Source: JALQUL01 sp040382935 (GTDB lineage: Bacteria; Pseudomonadota; Gammaproteobacteria; Burkholderiales; Burkholderiaceae_C). Taken from it: a stretch of 64,000 bases of DNA. Under the pieces are notes generated by a model. The model was not told the origin of the DNA. It made no database searches and worked only from the letters and a program-made list of their open reading frames with translations. The DNA is taken from the NCBI GenBank assembly GCA_040382935.1, contig JBEIEP010000001.1, forward strand, positions 1 through 64,000, written 5' to 3'. The translations under genes and the position numbers were made by a program. How positions within the stretch are numbered: the stretch's first letter is position 1; every line of letters begins with the position of its first letter. Positions 53,341 through 62,769 of this stretch are shown here, one piece after another.

Positions 53341-53939
53341 TGACCCCGCAGGGGCATCATGAACTATTAACGCCCCCCTCACCGTGGGTCGGACGATGGG
53401 CGGCGTTGATTCCACCAGGTAGCCATGTTTTAGATCTTGCCTGCGGCAATGGACGCCACATGCGCTTGCTCACAGCGTTAGGGCTAAAGGTTACAGGCGT
53501 CGATAAAAGCCTAGCCGCGTTGCAAATGGCCAGTCAATTTGGACAGGTGCTTGCGGCCGATCTGGAAGATGGCGAGTGGCCGTTTGAGCCTCATCAATTT
53601 GACGCCATAGTGGTTACCAACTATTTATGGCGACCCTTGTTTGCCTCAATACAAAACAGCATCAAGCCAAAGGGATTTTTGATCTACGAAACCTTTGCAA
53701 CTGGTAACGAATCCTTGGGCAAACCATCCAGCCCAAACTTTTTGCTCAATACACTAGAGCTGATCACTGGATTCCCACAAATGACACCCATCGCCTACGA
53801 GAATGGACTTTTAGGCGAACCCTCCCGTATCGTGCAGCGTATATTTGCATTTAAGCCCTCAAGCGAGCATGATGGCGCGCGTCAAGCGTTCCAGTTGGAC
53901 TCGTTAAAATGCGACCTACAACCCAAGGCAAGCCTATGA
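53340..53939 (+). CDS. class I SAM-dependent methyltransferase
   Basis: A 199-residue protein from ATG 53340 (MTPQGHHELLTPPSPWVGRW). The AdoMet loop HVLDLACGNGRHMRLLTALG is near residues 32-51, followed by VTGVDKS and FDAIVVTNYLW (motif IV). It resembles TehB/UbiE-like enzymes. The target is unknown. The gene overlaps both neighbours: TGATG with the small ORF before and ATGA with dapA after. Confidence 0.85.
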   Translation: MTPQGHHELLTPPSPWVGRWAALIPPGSHVLDLACGNGRHMRLLTALGLKVTGVDKSLAALQMASQFGQVLAADLEDGEWPFEPHQFDAIVVTNYLWRPLFASIQNSIKPKGFLIYETFATGNESLGKPSSPNFLLNTLELITGFPQMTPIAYENGLLGEPSRIVQRIFAFKPSSEHDGARQAFQLDSLKCDLQPKASL

Positions 53940-54835
53940 AACCCATTACCGGCAGCATCGTCGCACTCATTACGCCATTTCTAGAAAACGGCGAAGTTGA
54001 TTACCCTGCTTTACGCCACCTGATTGATTGGCATGTTGCCCAAGGCACCGATTGCATAGGTGTGGTCGGTACTACCGGCGAATCACCCACCGTCAGTGTC
54101 AACGAGCATTGCGAAATCATTCGCGTCTCAGTCGAACAGGCGCGCGGCAGAGTGCCTATCATGGCCGGTTGTGGTGCCAATTCAACCCGCGAAGCCATTG
54201 CACTGGCTCAATTTGCCAAGCAAGTCGGGGCTGATTGTCAGTTGCAAGTCGTTCCTTACTACAACAAGCCTACCCAAGAAGGTCAGTATTTGCACTTCAA
54301 AGCAATTGCCGAAGCGGTAGATCTACCCATTTGCCTGTACAACGTGCCTGGGCGGTCGGTGGCTGATATGCAGCATGAAACCGTATTGCGATTGGCACAA
54401 GTGCCTGGGATTTTTGGTATCAAAGAAGCCACCGGCAATATCGAACGCGCGCAGTGGTTAATCCGTGACTTGCCTCCTGAGTTCGCCGTTTATTCGGGCG
54501 ACGACCCCACCGCGGTGGCACTGATGCTGTGCGGTGGCAAAGGCAACGTGAGTGTCACCGCCAACGTGGCACCCAGGTTGATGCACGACCTATGCAAGGC
54601 GGCGCTAGAGGGTGACACCAAGACCGCTATGCAAATTCAGTTTCAATTGATGCCGCTACACAAAAGCTTGTTCGTTGAGGCCAACCCTATCCCCGTGAAA
54701 TGGGCTGCCGCCACTTTAGGGCTGTGTGATCCGCATCTGCGCCTGCCATTGACTCCACTGTCGCGGCAGTACCATGAAAAAGTGCGCGCCGCCCTGTCCG
54801 CCGCCGGTTTAGTCCCTGCGGCCCCTCCCGTATAA
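53936..54835 (+). CDS. dapA: 4-hydroxy-tetrahydrodipicolinate synthase
   Basis: A 299-residue TIM-barrel enzyme that condenses pyruvate with aspartate semialdehyde, the first step toward diaminopimelate and lysine. Start ATG 53936 (MKPITGSIVALITPFLENG) overlaps the methyltransferase stop. GVVGTTGESPTV near residues 41-52, YYNKPTQEG near 107, YNVPGRS near 134 and the Schiff-base Lys in GIKEATGN near 160 are all present. Confidence 0.97.
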   Translation: MKPITGSIVALITPFLENGEVDYPALRHLIDWHVAQGTDCIGVVGTTGESPTVSVNEHCEIIRVSVEQARGRVPIMAGCGANSTREAIALAQFAKQVGADCQLQVVPYYNKPTQEGQYLHFKAIAEAVDLPICLYNVPGRSVADMQHETVLRLAQVPGIFGIKEATGNIERAQWLIRDLPPEFAVYSGDDPTAVALMLCGGKGNVSVTANVAPRLMHDLCKAALEGDTKTAMQIQFQLMPLHKSLFVEANPIPVKWAAATLGLCDPHLRLPLTPLSRQYHEKVRAALSAAGLVPAAPPV

Positions 54836-54860
54836 ACCTTTATTCCTCAAGGGAACTACT

Positions 54861-55961
54861 TTGAAATCAAATTCCAATTTTCGTCTCTGCGCCTTGGCTG
54901 TCGTTATCGGTGGGACCCTTACTGGTTGCGCCTCTCTTGAAAGCGACAAAATCGACTACAAGACGGCATCTAAGGGCATTTCACTTGAGGTGCCCCCAGA
55001 TCTGACCCAATTGAGCCGCGACAATCGCTACCAGATCCTAGGTGGCACCGGAGCGACCCTATCGACGAACAGTCTCACCATGCCAGGAGCGGTTCCAACG
55101 GCTGCTTCGGCCATAGGCGATGTGAGGATTGAACGAAGCGGTAACCAAAGATGGCTAGTGGTGAAGCGCCCCCCTGAGGCCTTGTGGAGCACCTTGCGTG
55201 ATTTTTGGCTAGCCAATGGCTTTGTACTTACGACTGACGAACAGACCTTGGGTATTTTAGAAACGGATTGGGCGGAAAACCGGGCCAAGCTCCCACAGGA
55301 CTTTATTCGAAACACCATAGGCAAAGTATTCGACCAACTTTTTTCCACCGGTGAGCGTGACCGATACCGCACTCGCTTGGAGCGACTACCCAATGGCGAT
55401 ACTGAAATTTACATCAGTCACCGAGGACTCACAGAACAACTTACGCCTGCAAGCGCACTTCAAGGGTCTTCTACCATTTGGGTGGCTCGTGAAGCGGATT
55501 CAGAAATGGAGGCTGAATTTTTAAAACGACTGATGCTGCGGCTAGGTGCGCCGGTTGAGCAAAGCAAGTCAACCACGAATGCAGCGCCAACGCGTCAAGC
55601 GTCATCGGTCCAGATCAATGGCAACCAAGCGGCCTTGATTTTGCCCGAACCCTTTGACCTTGCCTGGCGCCGTGTAGGCCTTGCCTTGGATCGTACGGGG
55701 TTTACGGTTGTTGACCGGGACAGTAGCAAAGGTGTTTATTCTGTTAGGTATGCGCCGCTGAACGCAACGAACAAAGAACCAGGTTTTCTCTCGAAATTGT
55801 TTGGCTCGTCTGAACAGCAAGTTCCTGTACGACAGTACAAAGTAAAGATAGTTAGCGCAAACGGTCAAAGCACCATAACGGTACAGGACCTTAAGGGCGA
55901 ACTCGCATCGTTGGCTGACGCGCAACAAATACTCAATTTACTTGCGCAAGATTTGCGGTAA
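54861..55961 (+). CDS. bamC: outer-membrane assembly lipoprotein BamC
   Basis: A 366-residue lipoprotein of the BAM complex, starting at TTG 54861 with AAGGGAA upstream. The lipobox LTGC at residues 20-23 gives Cys23 as the lipid site. The tail after the lipobox (DYKTASKGISLEVPPDLTQL) is the conserved BamC N-terminal segment that contacts BamD; two helix-grip domains follow. In many bacteria dapA-bamC are paired, as here (25 bp gap). Confidence 0.92.
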   Translation: MKSNSNFRLCALAVVIGGTLTGCASLESDKIDYKTASKGISLEVPPDLTQLSRDNRYQILGGTGATLSTNSLTMPGAVPTAASAIGDVRIERSGNQRWLVVKRPPEALWSTLRDFWLANGFVLTTDEQTLGILETDWAENRAKLPQDFIRNTIGKVFDQLFSTGERDRYRTRLERLPNGDTEIYISHRGLTEQLTPASALQGSSTIWVAREADSEMEAEFLKRLMLRLGAPVEQSKSTTNAAPTRQASSVQINGNQAALILPEPFDLAWRRVGLALDRTGFTVVDRDSSKGVYSVRYAPLNATNKEPGFLSKLFGSSEQQVPVRQYKVKIVSANGQSTITVQDLKGELASLADAQQILNLLAQDLR

Positions 55962-55990
55962 AAAAAAACGCCCCGAGGGGCGTTTTTTTT
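55961..55990. terminator. bidirectional intrinsic terminator
   Basis: A-run, stem CGCCCC-ga-GGGGCG (55969-55982) and T-run. It serves bamC on the plus strand and the convergent small lipoprotein gene on the minus strand. Confidence 0.92.
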
Positions 55991-56025
55991 GGCCGACGAA
56001 TCGGCCCAAAGCCTAGTACTTTGAA

Positions 56026-56202
56026 TTACTTGCTTGCAGCAGATGCTGGAGCTTCTGGAGCAGCTGGAGCTGGAGCAGCAACAGGAGCAGGAGCAGCTTC
56101 CGAAACAGCTGGTGCAGCTGCAGGAACAGCGGCTTCTTCTTTTTTACCGCAAGCAACCAAAGCGCCAGCGATCAGAGCGGCCAAAGCGATTTTTTTCAAC
56201 AT
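56026..56202 (-). CDS. small Ala/Pro-rich lipoprotein
   Basis: A 58-residue protein from ATG 56202 (MLKKIALAALIAGALVACGK). The lipobox LVAC gives Cys18 as the lipid anchor. The mature part is only about 40 residues of Ala, Pro and Glu repeats (KKEEAAVPAAAPAVSEA). I do not know its role. It is convergent with bamC across a shared terminator. Confidence 0.72.
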   Translation of the reverse strand: MLKKIALAALIAGALVACGKKEEAAVPAAAPAVSEAAPAPVAAPAPAAPEAPASAASK

Positions 56203-56376
56203 AGTAGTAGTCCTTAAAATAAATTGAAACAATTTCCGGAAATTGTCAAAACATGACGTTTTGACTGAGAGAAAGCACTCGAGCTCTTTCTGCTCAGCCC
56301 TCTATTATAGTATATTTTCTTCGAACCGGCAGGCTATTCGTTGAGGAGAAAGGTTTCTCAGCTATTAAGTTCACTA

Positions 56377-56539
56377 GGGAACCTCTGCAAAACTCGCTGT
56401 GCAGATATGAGCCACGAGAATGGATGCACCGCAAGGCGGATTTTGCAGCTCATACCGGGCGGTATGAGCAAAACAGCCACCGCAGTGAAGCGCCATTATC
56501 GGGGCCTCAGATCGCGCATGGGGTTTTGCAGAGGTTCCC
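56377..56539. mobile_element. intact 163-bp MITE-like element with TA duplication
   Basis: Ends are perfect 17-bp terminal inverted repeats: GGGAACCTCTGCAAAAC at the left and its complement at the right. The dinucleotide TA flanks both sides (56375-56376 and 56540-56541). An internal palindrome CTCATACC-gggc-GGTATGAG (56449-56468) sits near the middle. It has no coding capacity, so a transposase elsewhere would move it. A decayed second copy is at 124-275. The right part of this element is read as the last codons of the neighbouring hydroxylase gene. Confidence 0.85.
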
Positions 56540-57668
56540 TAACCAACCAGCCACTTTCGCACCATTGCTGCAACTGTTCCAATACCGCGGCGCTGGCTTT
56601 TGCACAGTCTTTGGCACTCAAATAGCGTTGGTTGGCCAATTTTCGCATCAGCCTTAAATCGGCGCCCGAGCCTGTCAAACATTCTCCGTTGATAAAAACT
56701 TGGTTGCCGTCGTACATCATCTTGCTACGCCTGTCCAATCGAACACCTGATGGCATTGCGGATGTTTGGCCCGGTTCAAACCACACCTGTGGGCCAGGTT
56801 CCGTGAGGTACTCCCCCAGAACCCTAGACACCATCCCTTTGTTCTTTACGGCGTTTTGAATGGCATCAGCAGCGAACTGTGCTAAATCGGGCGGAATCTG
56901 TGCGGGATGGGTCGTTGCAGCACGATGGGGGTCAGCGAAGGGCGCATCGGCTTGGTCGGTATCGGCTAATTCTTCGGTCAAGGTTTCTGCCAGTCGCCCC
57001 AATAAATGGCTACCAATTTCTTGCCGCCCTGGGGCCCTAAACCCAATCGAGTAGGTCATGCATTCGTTGAGCGCAACCCCGTCGTGTGCGTAGTGGGGCG
57101 GCAGGTACAGCATATCGCCAGGGTACAAATCGAAGGTTTGCTCCGGGGTAAATCGACGCAGAATTTTCAACGGTAAATCGTCCTTCAAGGCCAAGGATTT
57201 TTGTCGGCCTATCTGCCAACGACGTGTGCCGTGCGCTTGCAGCAATAACACATCGTAACTGTCGTAGTGGGGCCCAACGCCGCCGCCGGACGTGGCGTAA
57301 CTGATCATTAAATCGTCAAGCCTAGCATCGGATACAAACCGAAATTGGTCTAACAATTGGCGTATTTGCAAGTCGTGCTGGTCCACGCTTTGCACTAAAA
57401 GCGTCCAGTTTGGGGTTTTCAAGCCAGGCAGGCCTCTTGGCCCAAAAGGACCTCGCTTTAACTGCCAATCACCGGGCGTGGGTTGATGTACCAAGCGACT
57501 TGCGACCTCTTCGCGTTGCGCCAATTGAAACAAACGGGACCGTGGCACCAACGCCGAAAACCCTGGAAGGGCCTGGCGCACCAGCAACGGCGTCTTTTGC
57601 CAATGGCGTGCCATGAACTGCTCGGGTGTAAGCCCTGCCAGCAGCGCCAGCGGTTGATCGATTTTCAT
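56496..57668 (-). CDS. roxA: JmjC/cupin 50S ribosomal protein L16 arginine hydroxylase, 3' end formed by the MITE
   Basis: A 390-residue 2-oxoglutarate/Fe(II) oxygenase of the YcfD/RoxA type. The N-terminus LTPEQFMARHWQKTPLLVRQ is typical. The Fe-binding HxD is in GGGVGPHYDSYDVLLLQAHG near residues 129-148, with the second His in YLPPHYAHDGVAL near 190. It hydroxylates an arginine of L16. The last 14 residues (REPLQNPMRDLRPR) and the stop codon lie inside the inserted element, so the native C-terminus has been replaced. The catalytic core is untouched. Confidence 0.9.
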   Translation of the reverse strand: MKIDQPLALLAGLTPEQFMARHWQKTPLLVRQALPGFSALVPRSRLFQLAQREEVASRLVHQPTPGDWQLKRGPFGPRGLPGLKTPNWTLLVQSVDQHDLQIRQLLDQFRFVSDARLDDLMISYATSGGGVGPHYDSYDVLLLQAHGTRRWQIGRQKSLALKDDLPLKILRRFTPEQTFDLYPGDMLYLPPHYAHDGVALNECMTYSIGFRAPGRQEIGSHLLGRLAETLTEELADTDQADAPFADPHRAATTHPAQIPPDLAQFAADAIQNAVKNKGMVSRVLGEYLTEPGPQVWFEPGQTSAMPSGVRLDRRSKMMYDGNQVFINGECLTGSGADLRLMRKLANQRYLSAKDCAKASAAVLEQLQQWCESGWLVREPLQNPMRDLRPR

Positions 57669-57735
57669 TTGAACCCCTACAATTGCCCGGTGTCCTAAAG
57701 ACCACCCTATTTTTATTGAACAAGGCTATTTTGCT

Positions 57736-58302
57736 ATGGAAATCACCCGCCCCTGCGTGGTTGCGTTAACCTGGACACTCAAAGACACACTGGGAGAGGT
57801 CTTGGACGTATTGGATGACCCGGTTGAGTTTTTGGTCGGTGGTGACGATTTGCTTGAAAAAATTCAGCTGGCCTTGCAGGGTGCGCAAGCCGGCGCCTCA
57901 TTGGATTTACACATAGAGCCTGAAGACGCGTTTGGCGATTTTGATGACCAACTGATATTTCTCGAACCCAGGGCTATTTTTCCTGATGCTTTGGAAGAAG
58001 GCATGGTGTTTGACGGGCACAGCCTGCCGCAAGGCTTCTCGGCCGCCGCCCCCAAGCACGCCATTTACATCGTGACTGACATTTACCCTGAACACGTGGT
58101 ACTTGACGGCAACCACCCCTTAGCCGGTATCGCGATTCGATTGCATCTCAAGGTTGAATCGGTTCGCCAAGCCTCTGCCGAAGAGCTGCGCAGAGGCAGT
58201 TGTGGAACGGGATTTTTTAAGGTTCAAGCCGATGAAGACGAACCCCAAGCACCGGTTGACAGCCCACTTCACCCACCGGGACTAGGACATACCCTGCACT
58301 AG
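57736..58302 (+). CDS. SlyD-like FKBP-type peptidyl-prolyl isomerase
   Basis: A 188-residue protein with an FKBP domain split by an insert-in-flap, as in SlyD. DLHIEPEDAFGDFDDQL near residues 55-71 and DGNHPLAGIAIRLHLKVESV near 130-149 are family signatures (DxNHPLAG). SlyD acts as chaperone and isomerase and binds metal through a His-rich tail. Here the tail has only a few His and Cys, so metal binding is likely weak. It is divergent from roxA. Confidence 0.92.
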   Translation: MEITRPCVVALTWTLKDTLGEVLDVLDDPVEFLVGGDDLLEKIQLALQGAQAGASLDLHIEPEDAFGDFDDQLIFLEPRAIFPDALEEGMVFDGHSLPQGFSAAAPKHAIYIVTDIYPEHVVLDGNHPLAGIAIRLHLKVESVRQASAEELRRGSCGTGFFKVQADEDEPQAPVDSPLHPPGLGHTLH

Positions 58303-58343
58303 GAAACCAGGCGGTGGGTAACCTCGCCCACCACAAACTCAAA

Positions 58344-58790
58344 TCAAGCAAGCCCGGTCGAGCCATACCCCCCCTGGCCACGCGCTGTGGCGTCAAATTC
58401 TTCGACGACTTGAAAACTAGCCTGCACCACAGGCACGATCACCAACTGGGCTATGCGCTCCATGGGGGCTATGGTGAAGCTGACCTCACTGCGGTTCCAC
58501 GCACTCACCATTAATTGGCCTTGGTAGTCGCTGTCAATCAACCCCACCAGATTGCCCAACACGATGCCGTGCTTGTGGCCCAGACCGGATCGGGGCAGCA
58601 ACAAGCCGCATAGTCCGGGGTCTTTGATGAATATGGCCAGCCCCGTGGGCACCAGTTGCCACTGGTTGGGTTCTAGGGTCAGGGGCTGGTCAATACAGGC
58701 CCTTAGGTCCAGCCCTGCGCTACCTGGCGTGGCGTATTGCGGCAGTTGAGCCCCGGCGCGGGCGTCGAGAATTTTGACTTCAATGTTCAT
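58344..58790 (-). CDS. dut: dUTP diphosphatase
   Basis: A 148-residue trimeric dUTPase that keeps uracil out of DNA. The five motifs are visible: PGSAGLDLRA near residue 22, LLPRSGLGHKHG near 64, VGLIDSDYQG near 83, ERIAQLVIVPV near 110 and the Gly-rich end RGQGGYGSTG. It is 24 bp downstream of coaBC on the same strand, a common pairing. Confidence 0.96.
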   Translation of the reverse strand: MNIEVKILDARAGAQLPQYATPGSAGLDLRACIDQPLTLEPNQWQLVPTGLAIFIKDPGLCGLLLPRSGLGHKHGIVLGNLVGLIDSDYQGQLMVSAWNRSEVSFTIAPMERIAQLVIVPVVQASFQVVEEFDATARGQGGYGSTGLA

Positions 58791-58814
58791 GGTGAGTGGT
58801 CGATTTTTTGGTTT

Positions 58815-60098
58815 TTACCGGGTCAAACGTTTGTTGATCTCGAAAATCAGGCGTTGGGCCAATTCGTCTTTGCTGGCACTGGGTATCTCGATCGTCCCCT
58901 CCTCGTCAAGCAGCAAGAGTGCGTTTTCATCCTTGCCAAAAGTGGCGGGGCCGATATTGCCAACCATCAAGGGCACACCTTTGCGAAGGCGCTTTTCACT
59001 GGCGTGACGTTCCAGATCATGGCTCTCTGCGGCAAAACCCACGCAAAACAGGAATTTTTCACCGGGGCCCCGGACCTGTGCAATCGGCATCCTGGCCACC
59101 GCCGCCAAAATGTCTGGGTTTTCGACAAAGGTAAGACTTGGCATCGCCTGTGCGCCCTCTTTTTTGATCTTCTCACCGCTGGGTTGTGTCACCCGCCAGT
59201 CTGCAACCGCCGCAGCCCCCACAAACACATCGTAGGCCGGCGCTGTGGCCAGTGTTGCCATCGTGGCCTCGGCCATTTCTTGGGCGGACACCACGTCAAT
59301 GCGATGTACACCACGGGGCGTAGGCAGCGCCACTGGCCCAGATACCACCGTGACCGTGGCGCCAGCCCTCTGGGCCGCTTTGGCAATGGCGTAGCCCATT
59401 TTCCCGCTGGACAGGTTGGTAATGCCTCTAACGGGGTCTATGGCCTCAAAGGTGGGCCCTGCCGTCAATAACCAACGTTGGCCCGCCAGCGTTTGCGGCG
59501 TTAAATGAGCGATCAAGTCGTCAAGAATTTGCTCGGGCTCCAGCATGCGCCCGTCACCCGATTCGCCGCAGGCCTGCTCGCCTTTGCCAACCCCCAACAC
59601 CCTGGCCCCGTCGTTTTGTACCTGTTGCAGATTGCGCGCCGTGGCTGGGTGGGACCACATTTGCTCGTTCATGGCGGGCGCTAGCAGCAGCGGAACTTGG
59701 TCGCGGTGGCGGGCCAAGCACGTTAATGTGAGTAAATCATCCGCCTGGCCTTGGGCCAGTTTGGCGATAAGGTCTGCACTGGCCGGGGCAACCAGTACCG
59801 CATCAGCCCCGCGCGAGGCATTGATATGCGGCATATTGTTGTTGGCGCGCGCGTCCCACTGCGAAAGCAAAACCGGTTGATTGGACAGGGCCTGCAAGGT
59901 CACAGGGCCAATAAATTGGGTGGCCGCGTCGGTCATGATGACCTGTACCGTGGCGCCCGCTTTGACCAAAAGGCGGCACAGTTCGGCAGATTTGTAACAG
60001 GCAATACCGCCCGAGAGGCCTAAAACGATATGTTTTCCTGAAAGCTCCACGGCAGACCTTCGCTTGGTTAGTTTGAGGATGTCGACAACAGCGTCCAT
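58815..60098 (-). CDS. coaBC: bifunctional phosphopantothenoylcysteine decarboxylase / synthetase
   Basis: A 427-residue CoaBC (Dfp) for coenzyme A synthesis. The CoaC half has HIVLGLSGGIACYKSAEL and ASRGADAVLVAPASADLIAK with LAPAMNEQMW. The CoaB half has TAGPTFEAIDPVRGITNLSS and VAAVADWRV. Start is ATG 60098 (preceded by GAGAAGG); GTG 60050 (preceded by GAAGG) would give 411 residues and is about equally good. The frame is open further upstream but runs into the pyrG promoter region. Confidence 0.94.
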   Translation of the reverse strand: MDAVVDILKLTKRRSAVELSGKHIVLGLSGGIACYKSAELCRLLVKAGATVQVIMTDAATQFIGPVTLQALSNQPVLLSQWDARANNNMPHINASRGADAVLVAPASADLIAKLAQGQADDLLTLTCLARHRDQVPLLLAPAMNEQMWSHPATARNLQQVQNDGARVLGVGKGEQACGESGDGRMLEPEQILDDLIAHLTPQTLAGQRWLLTAGPTFEAIDPVRGITNLSSGKMGYAIAKAAQRAGATVTVVSGPVALPTPRGVHRIDVVSAQEMAEATMATLATAPAYDVFVGAAAVADWRVTQPSGEKIKKEGAQAMPSLTFVENPDILAAVARMPIAQVRGPGEKFLFCVGFAAESHDLERHASEKRLRKGVPLMVGNIGPATFGKDENALLLLDEEGTIEIPSASKDELAQRLIFEINKRLTR

Positions 60099-60201
60099 TC
60101 TAGGCCTTCTCAAAATTATCGGCCATCCAAACCGACGGGCTAACGACGCACCTATAATCGTCATTTCCACCTCCTTCGGGATTTCAGCCCCGATTACTGG
60201 T

Positions 60202-61872
60202 ATGACCAAATTTGTATTTGTCACTGGCGGTGTGGTCTCTTCGTTGGGCAAAGGCATCGCCTCTGCGTCACTGGCAGCCCTGCTTGAATCACGAGGGCTC
60301 AAAGTCACCCTCATCAAACTAGACCCCTACCTTAACGTCGATCCGGGCACTCTTTCGCCGCTGCAGCACGGCGAGGTATTCGTCACCGAAGACGGCGCTG
60401 AAACTGACCTGGATTTGGGGCACTACGAGCGCTTTATCGAGGCGCGTATGCGTCGCTTTAACAACTTCACCACCGGCCAGATTTACCAAAGCGTTATCGC
60501 AAAAGAGCGCCGTGGCGATTACGAGGGTAAGACGGTTCAGGTGATTCCGCATGTCACCAATGAAATTCAGGAATTTATACGGCGCGGTGCGCGTGTAGGA
60601 GAGCCCGACGAGGTTGAAGTTGCCATTGTTGAGATAGGCGGCACGGTAGGCGATATTGAGTCACTGCCGTTTCTAGAAGCCGTGCGCCAGTTGAGCCTAG
60701 AGATGGGGCCACACCATGCGGCGTTTATCCACTTGAGCTATCTGCCCTGGATTGCCGCGGCCGACGAGCTAAAAACCAAGCCCACGCAACACACGGCCAA
60801 ACAGTTACGAGAAATCGGCATTCAGGCGGATGCCTTGTTGTGCCGCGCCGACCGGGTAATTCCTGAGGCCGAGCGCAAGAAAATCTCCTTGTTCTCTAAC
60901 GTTGCGCTGAGCGGTGTTATTAGTTTGCCCAATCTCGATACGATTTACAAAGTGCCACGGGTGCTGCACGAGCAGGGATTGGACGATTTGATCTGCAACA
61001 AGTTGCAGTTGGTGACCGCCCCGGCAGTGCTAGACCGCTGGGACGCGTTGGTCGCCATTGCCACACAGGCAAAGCCCCAACTGACGATTGCCATGGTGGG
61101 CAAGTATGTGGGCGTCAAAGACAGCTACAAGTCGGTCAATGAGGCGCTGATACACGCCGGCCTGCACCACCACCTTGAAGTCAAAATTGAACACGTGGAC
61201 TCTGAGTCTATTACCCCTGAAACGGTTTCTCAGTTGGCCCAGTTTGACGCCATTTTGGTACCCGGTGGTTTTGGCAACCGGGGCATTGAAGGCAAAATTT
61301 GTACCGCCCAATTTGCCCGTGAACAAAAAATCCCCTACTTGGGAATATGCCTGGGCATGCAGGTGGCTACCATAGAGTACGCGCGCCATGTGGCCGGTTT
61401 GCCTGGGGCCAACAGCACCGAATTTGATGCGCATTGCAAGCACCCTGTGATCGCGCTCATTACCGAATGGATGGACGCCAACGGCGTGTTGCAGGTACGC
61501 AGTACCGAATCCGACCTGGGTGGCACCATGCGTTTGGGCGCTCAAAGCGCTGACGTGGCGGCTGGCACACTGGCCCATCAGATTTATGGCGACGTGGTGG
61601 TAGAGCGCCACCGCCACCGTTATGAGGCCAACGTACAGTATTTGGACAGGCTAAGGCAAGCCGGGCTGGTGATTTCAGCACTTACCCAAAAAGACCAATT
61701 AACCGAAATAGTCGAATTGCCCACCACCGTTCACCCGTGGTTTGTAGGCGTGCAATTCCACCCCGAGTTCAAATCGACCCCGTGGAACGGTCACCCACTT
61801 TTTAACGCGTTTGTCAAAGCGGCTTGGGACAGGCGGCTTGCAGCCCCGCAGCAAGAGGTCAACGCATCATGA
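60202..61872 (+). CDS. pyrG: CTP synthase
   Basis: A 556-residue enzyme that aminates UTP to CTP with glutamine. Start ATG 60202 (MTKFVFVTGGVVSSLGKGIA). The synthetase half has DPYLNVDPGTLSPLQHGEVF. The glutaminase half has GGFGNRGIEGK, the nucleophile Cys in YLGICLGMQVA near residue 385, and GVQFHPEFKS near 520. A TATAAT box at 60153-60158 may be its promoter. The stop overlaps the kdsA start (ATGA). Confidence 0.97.
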   Translation: MTKFVFVTGGVVSSLGKGIASASLAALLESRGLKVTLIKLDPYLNVDPGTLSPLQHGEVFVTEDGAETDLDLGHYERFIEARMRRFNNFTTGQIYQSVIAKERRGDYEGKTVQVIPHVTNEIQEFIRRGARVGEPDEVEVAIVEIGGTVGDIESLPFLEAVRQLSLEMGPHHAAFIHLSYLPWIAAADELKTKPTQHTAKQLREIGIQADALLCRADRVIPEAERKKISLFSNVALSGVISLPNLDTIYKVPRVLHEQGLDDLICNKLQLVTAPAVLDRWDALVAIATQAKPQLTIAMVGKYVGVKDSYKSVNEALIHAGLHHHLEVKIEHVDSESITPETVSQLAQFDAILVPGGFGNRGIEGKICTAQFAREQKIPYLGICLGMQVATIEYARHVAGLPGANSTEFDAHCKHPVIALITEWMDANGVLQVRSTESDLGGTMRLGAQSADVAAGTLAHQIYGDVVVERHRHRYEANVQYLDRLRQAGLVISALTQKDQLTEIVELPTTVHPWFVGVQFHPEFKSTPWNGHPLFNAFVKAAWDRRLAAPQQEVNAS

Positions 61873-62735
61873 ATTTATGCGGCTTTGAAGTCGGGTTGAA
61901 CCGCCCGTTTTTTTTGATTGCTGGGCCTTGCGTGATTGAGTCCGAGCAACTGCAAATGGATACGGCGGGTGCTTTGAAAGAAACCTGCGCGCGCCTGGGC
62001 ATCCCCTTTATTTTTAAAAGTAGTTTTGACAAGGCCAACCGCTCCAGTGGGCGTACCGAACGCGGCCCGGGCATAGACCGTGGGTTGGAGATTCTGGCCA
62101 AGGTCAAAAAAGAGTTGGGCGTGCCGGTGCTAACCGATGTGCATGAAATTGACCAAATTGCACAGGTGGCAGAGGTGGTTGATGTATTGCAAACCCCCGC
62201 TTTTTTGTGCCGTCAAACCGACTTTATCTACGCGGTGGCCCAATCGGGCAAACCGGTGAATATCAAGAAGGGGCAGTTTTTGGCGCCCGGCGACATGAAA
62301 AATGTCATCGACAAAGCGCGGTTTGCAGCCGAGCAGGCGGGCCTTTCTACCGATAGATTCATGGCCTGTGAACGCGGTGTGAGCTTTGGCTATAACAACC
62401 TGGTCAGCGATATGCGCAGCTTGGCCATCATGCGTGAAACGGGTGCTCCGGTGGTGTTTGACGCCACGCATTCGGTGCAGTTGCCGGGCGGCCAAGGCAC
62501 CAGCAGCGGTGGCCAACGTGACATGGTGCCGGTACTGGCCCGCGCTGCGGTGGCCGTAGGCGTGAGTGGCTTGTTCATGGAAACGCACCCCCACCCCCCT
62601 TCGGCCAAAAGTGATGGGCCTAACGCGGTGCCACTGGCCCATATGGCCGCCCTGCTAGAAAGCCTGCTTGACCTTGACCGTGTCACCAAAAAACATGGTT
62701 TTTTAGAAAACACGATTAACGACGATTTGAATTGA
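61869..62735 (+). CDS. kdsA: 3-deoxy-8-phosphooctulonate synthase
   Basis: A 288-residue enzyme that joins phosphoenolpyruvate and arabinose-5-phosphate to Kdo-8-phosphate. Start ATG 61869 (MNLCGFEVGLNRPFFLIAGP); the frame upstream lies in pyrG. IFKSSFDKANRSSGRTERGP near residues 56-75, DVLQTPAFLCRQTDF near 108 and the metal-site FMETHPHP near 236 are all present. It acts between kdsD and kdsC, both in this window at 33-35 kb. Confidence 0.97.
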   Translation: MNLCGFEVGLNRPFFLIAGPCVIESEQLQMDTAGALKETCARLGIPFIFKSSFDKANRSSGRTERGPGIDRGLEILAKVKKELGVPVLTDVHEIDQIAQVAEVVDVLQTPAFLCRQTDFIYAVAQSGKPVNIKKGQFLAPGDMKNVIDKARFAAEQAGLSTDRFMACERGVSFGYNNLVSDMRSLAIMRETGAPVVFDATHSVQLPGGQGTSSGGQRDMVPVLARAAVAVGVSGLFMETHPHPPSAKSDGPNAVPLAHMAALLESLLDLDRVTKKHGFLENTINDDLN

Positions 62736-62769
62736 TTCCTTTTATCGCTAACCACATCTGCTACACACC

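Noticed and set aside
58316..58335. Stem GGTGGG/CCCACC between slyD-like gene and dut
   Set aside because: Lies at a convergent junction but lacks a T-run; too weak to call.
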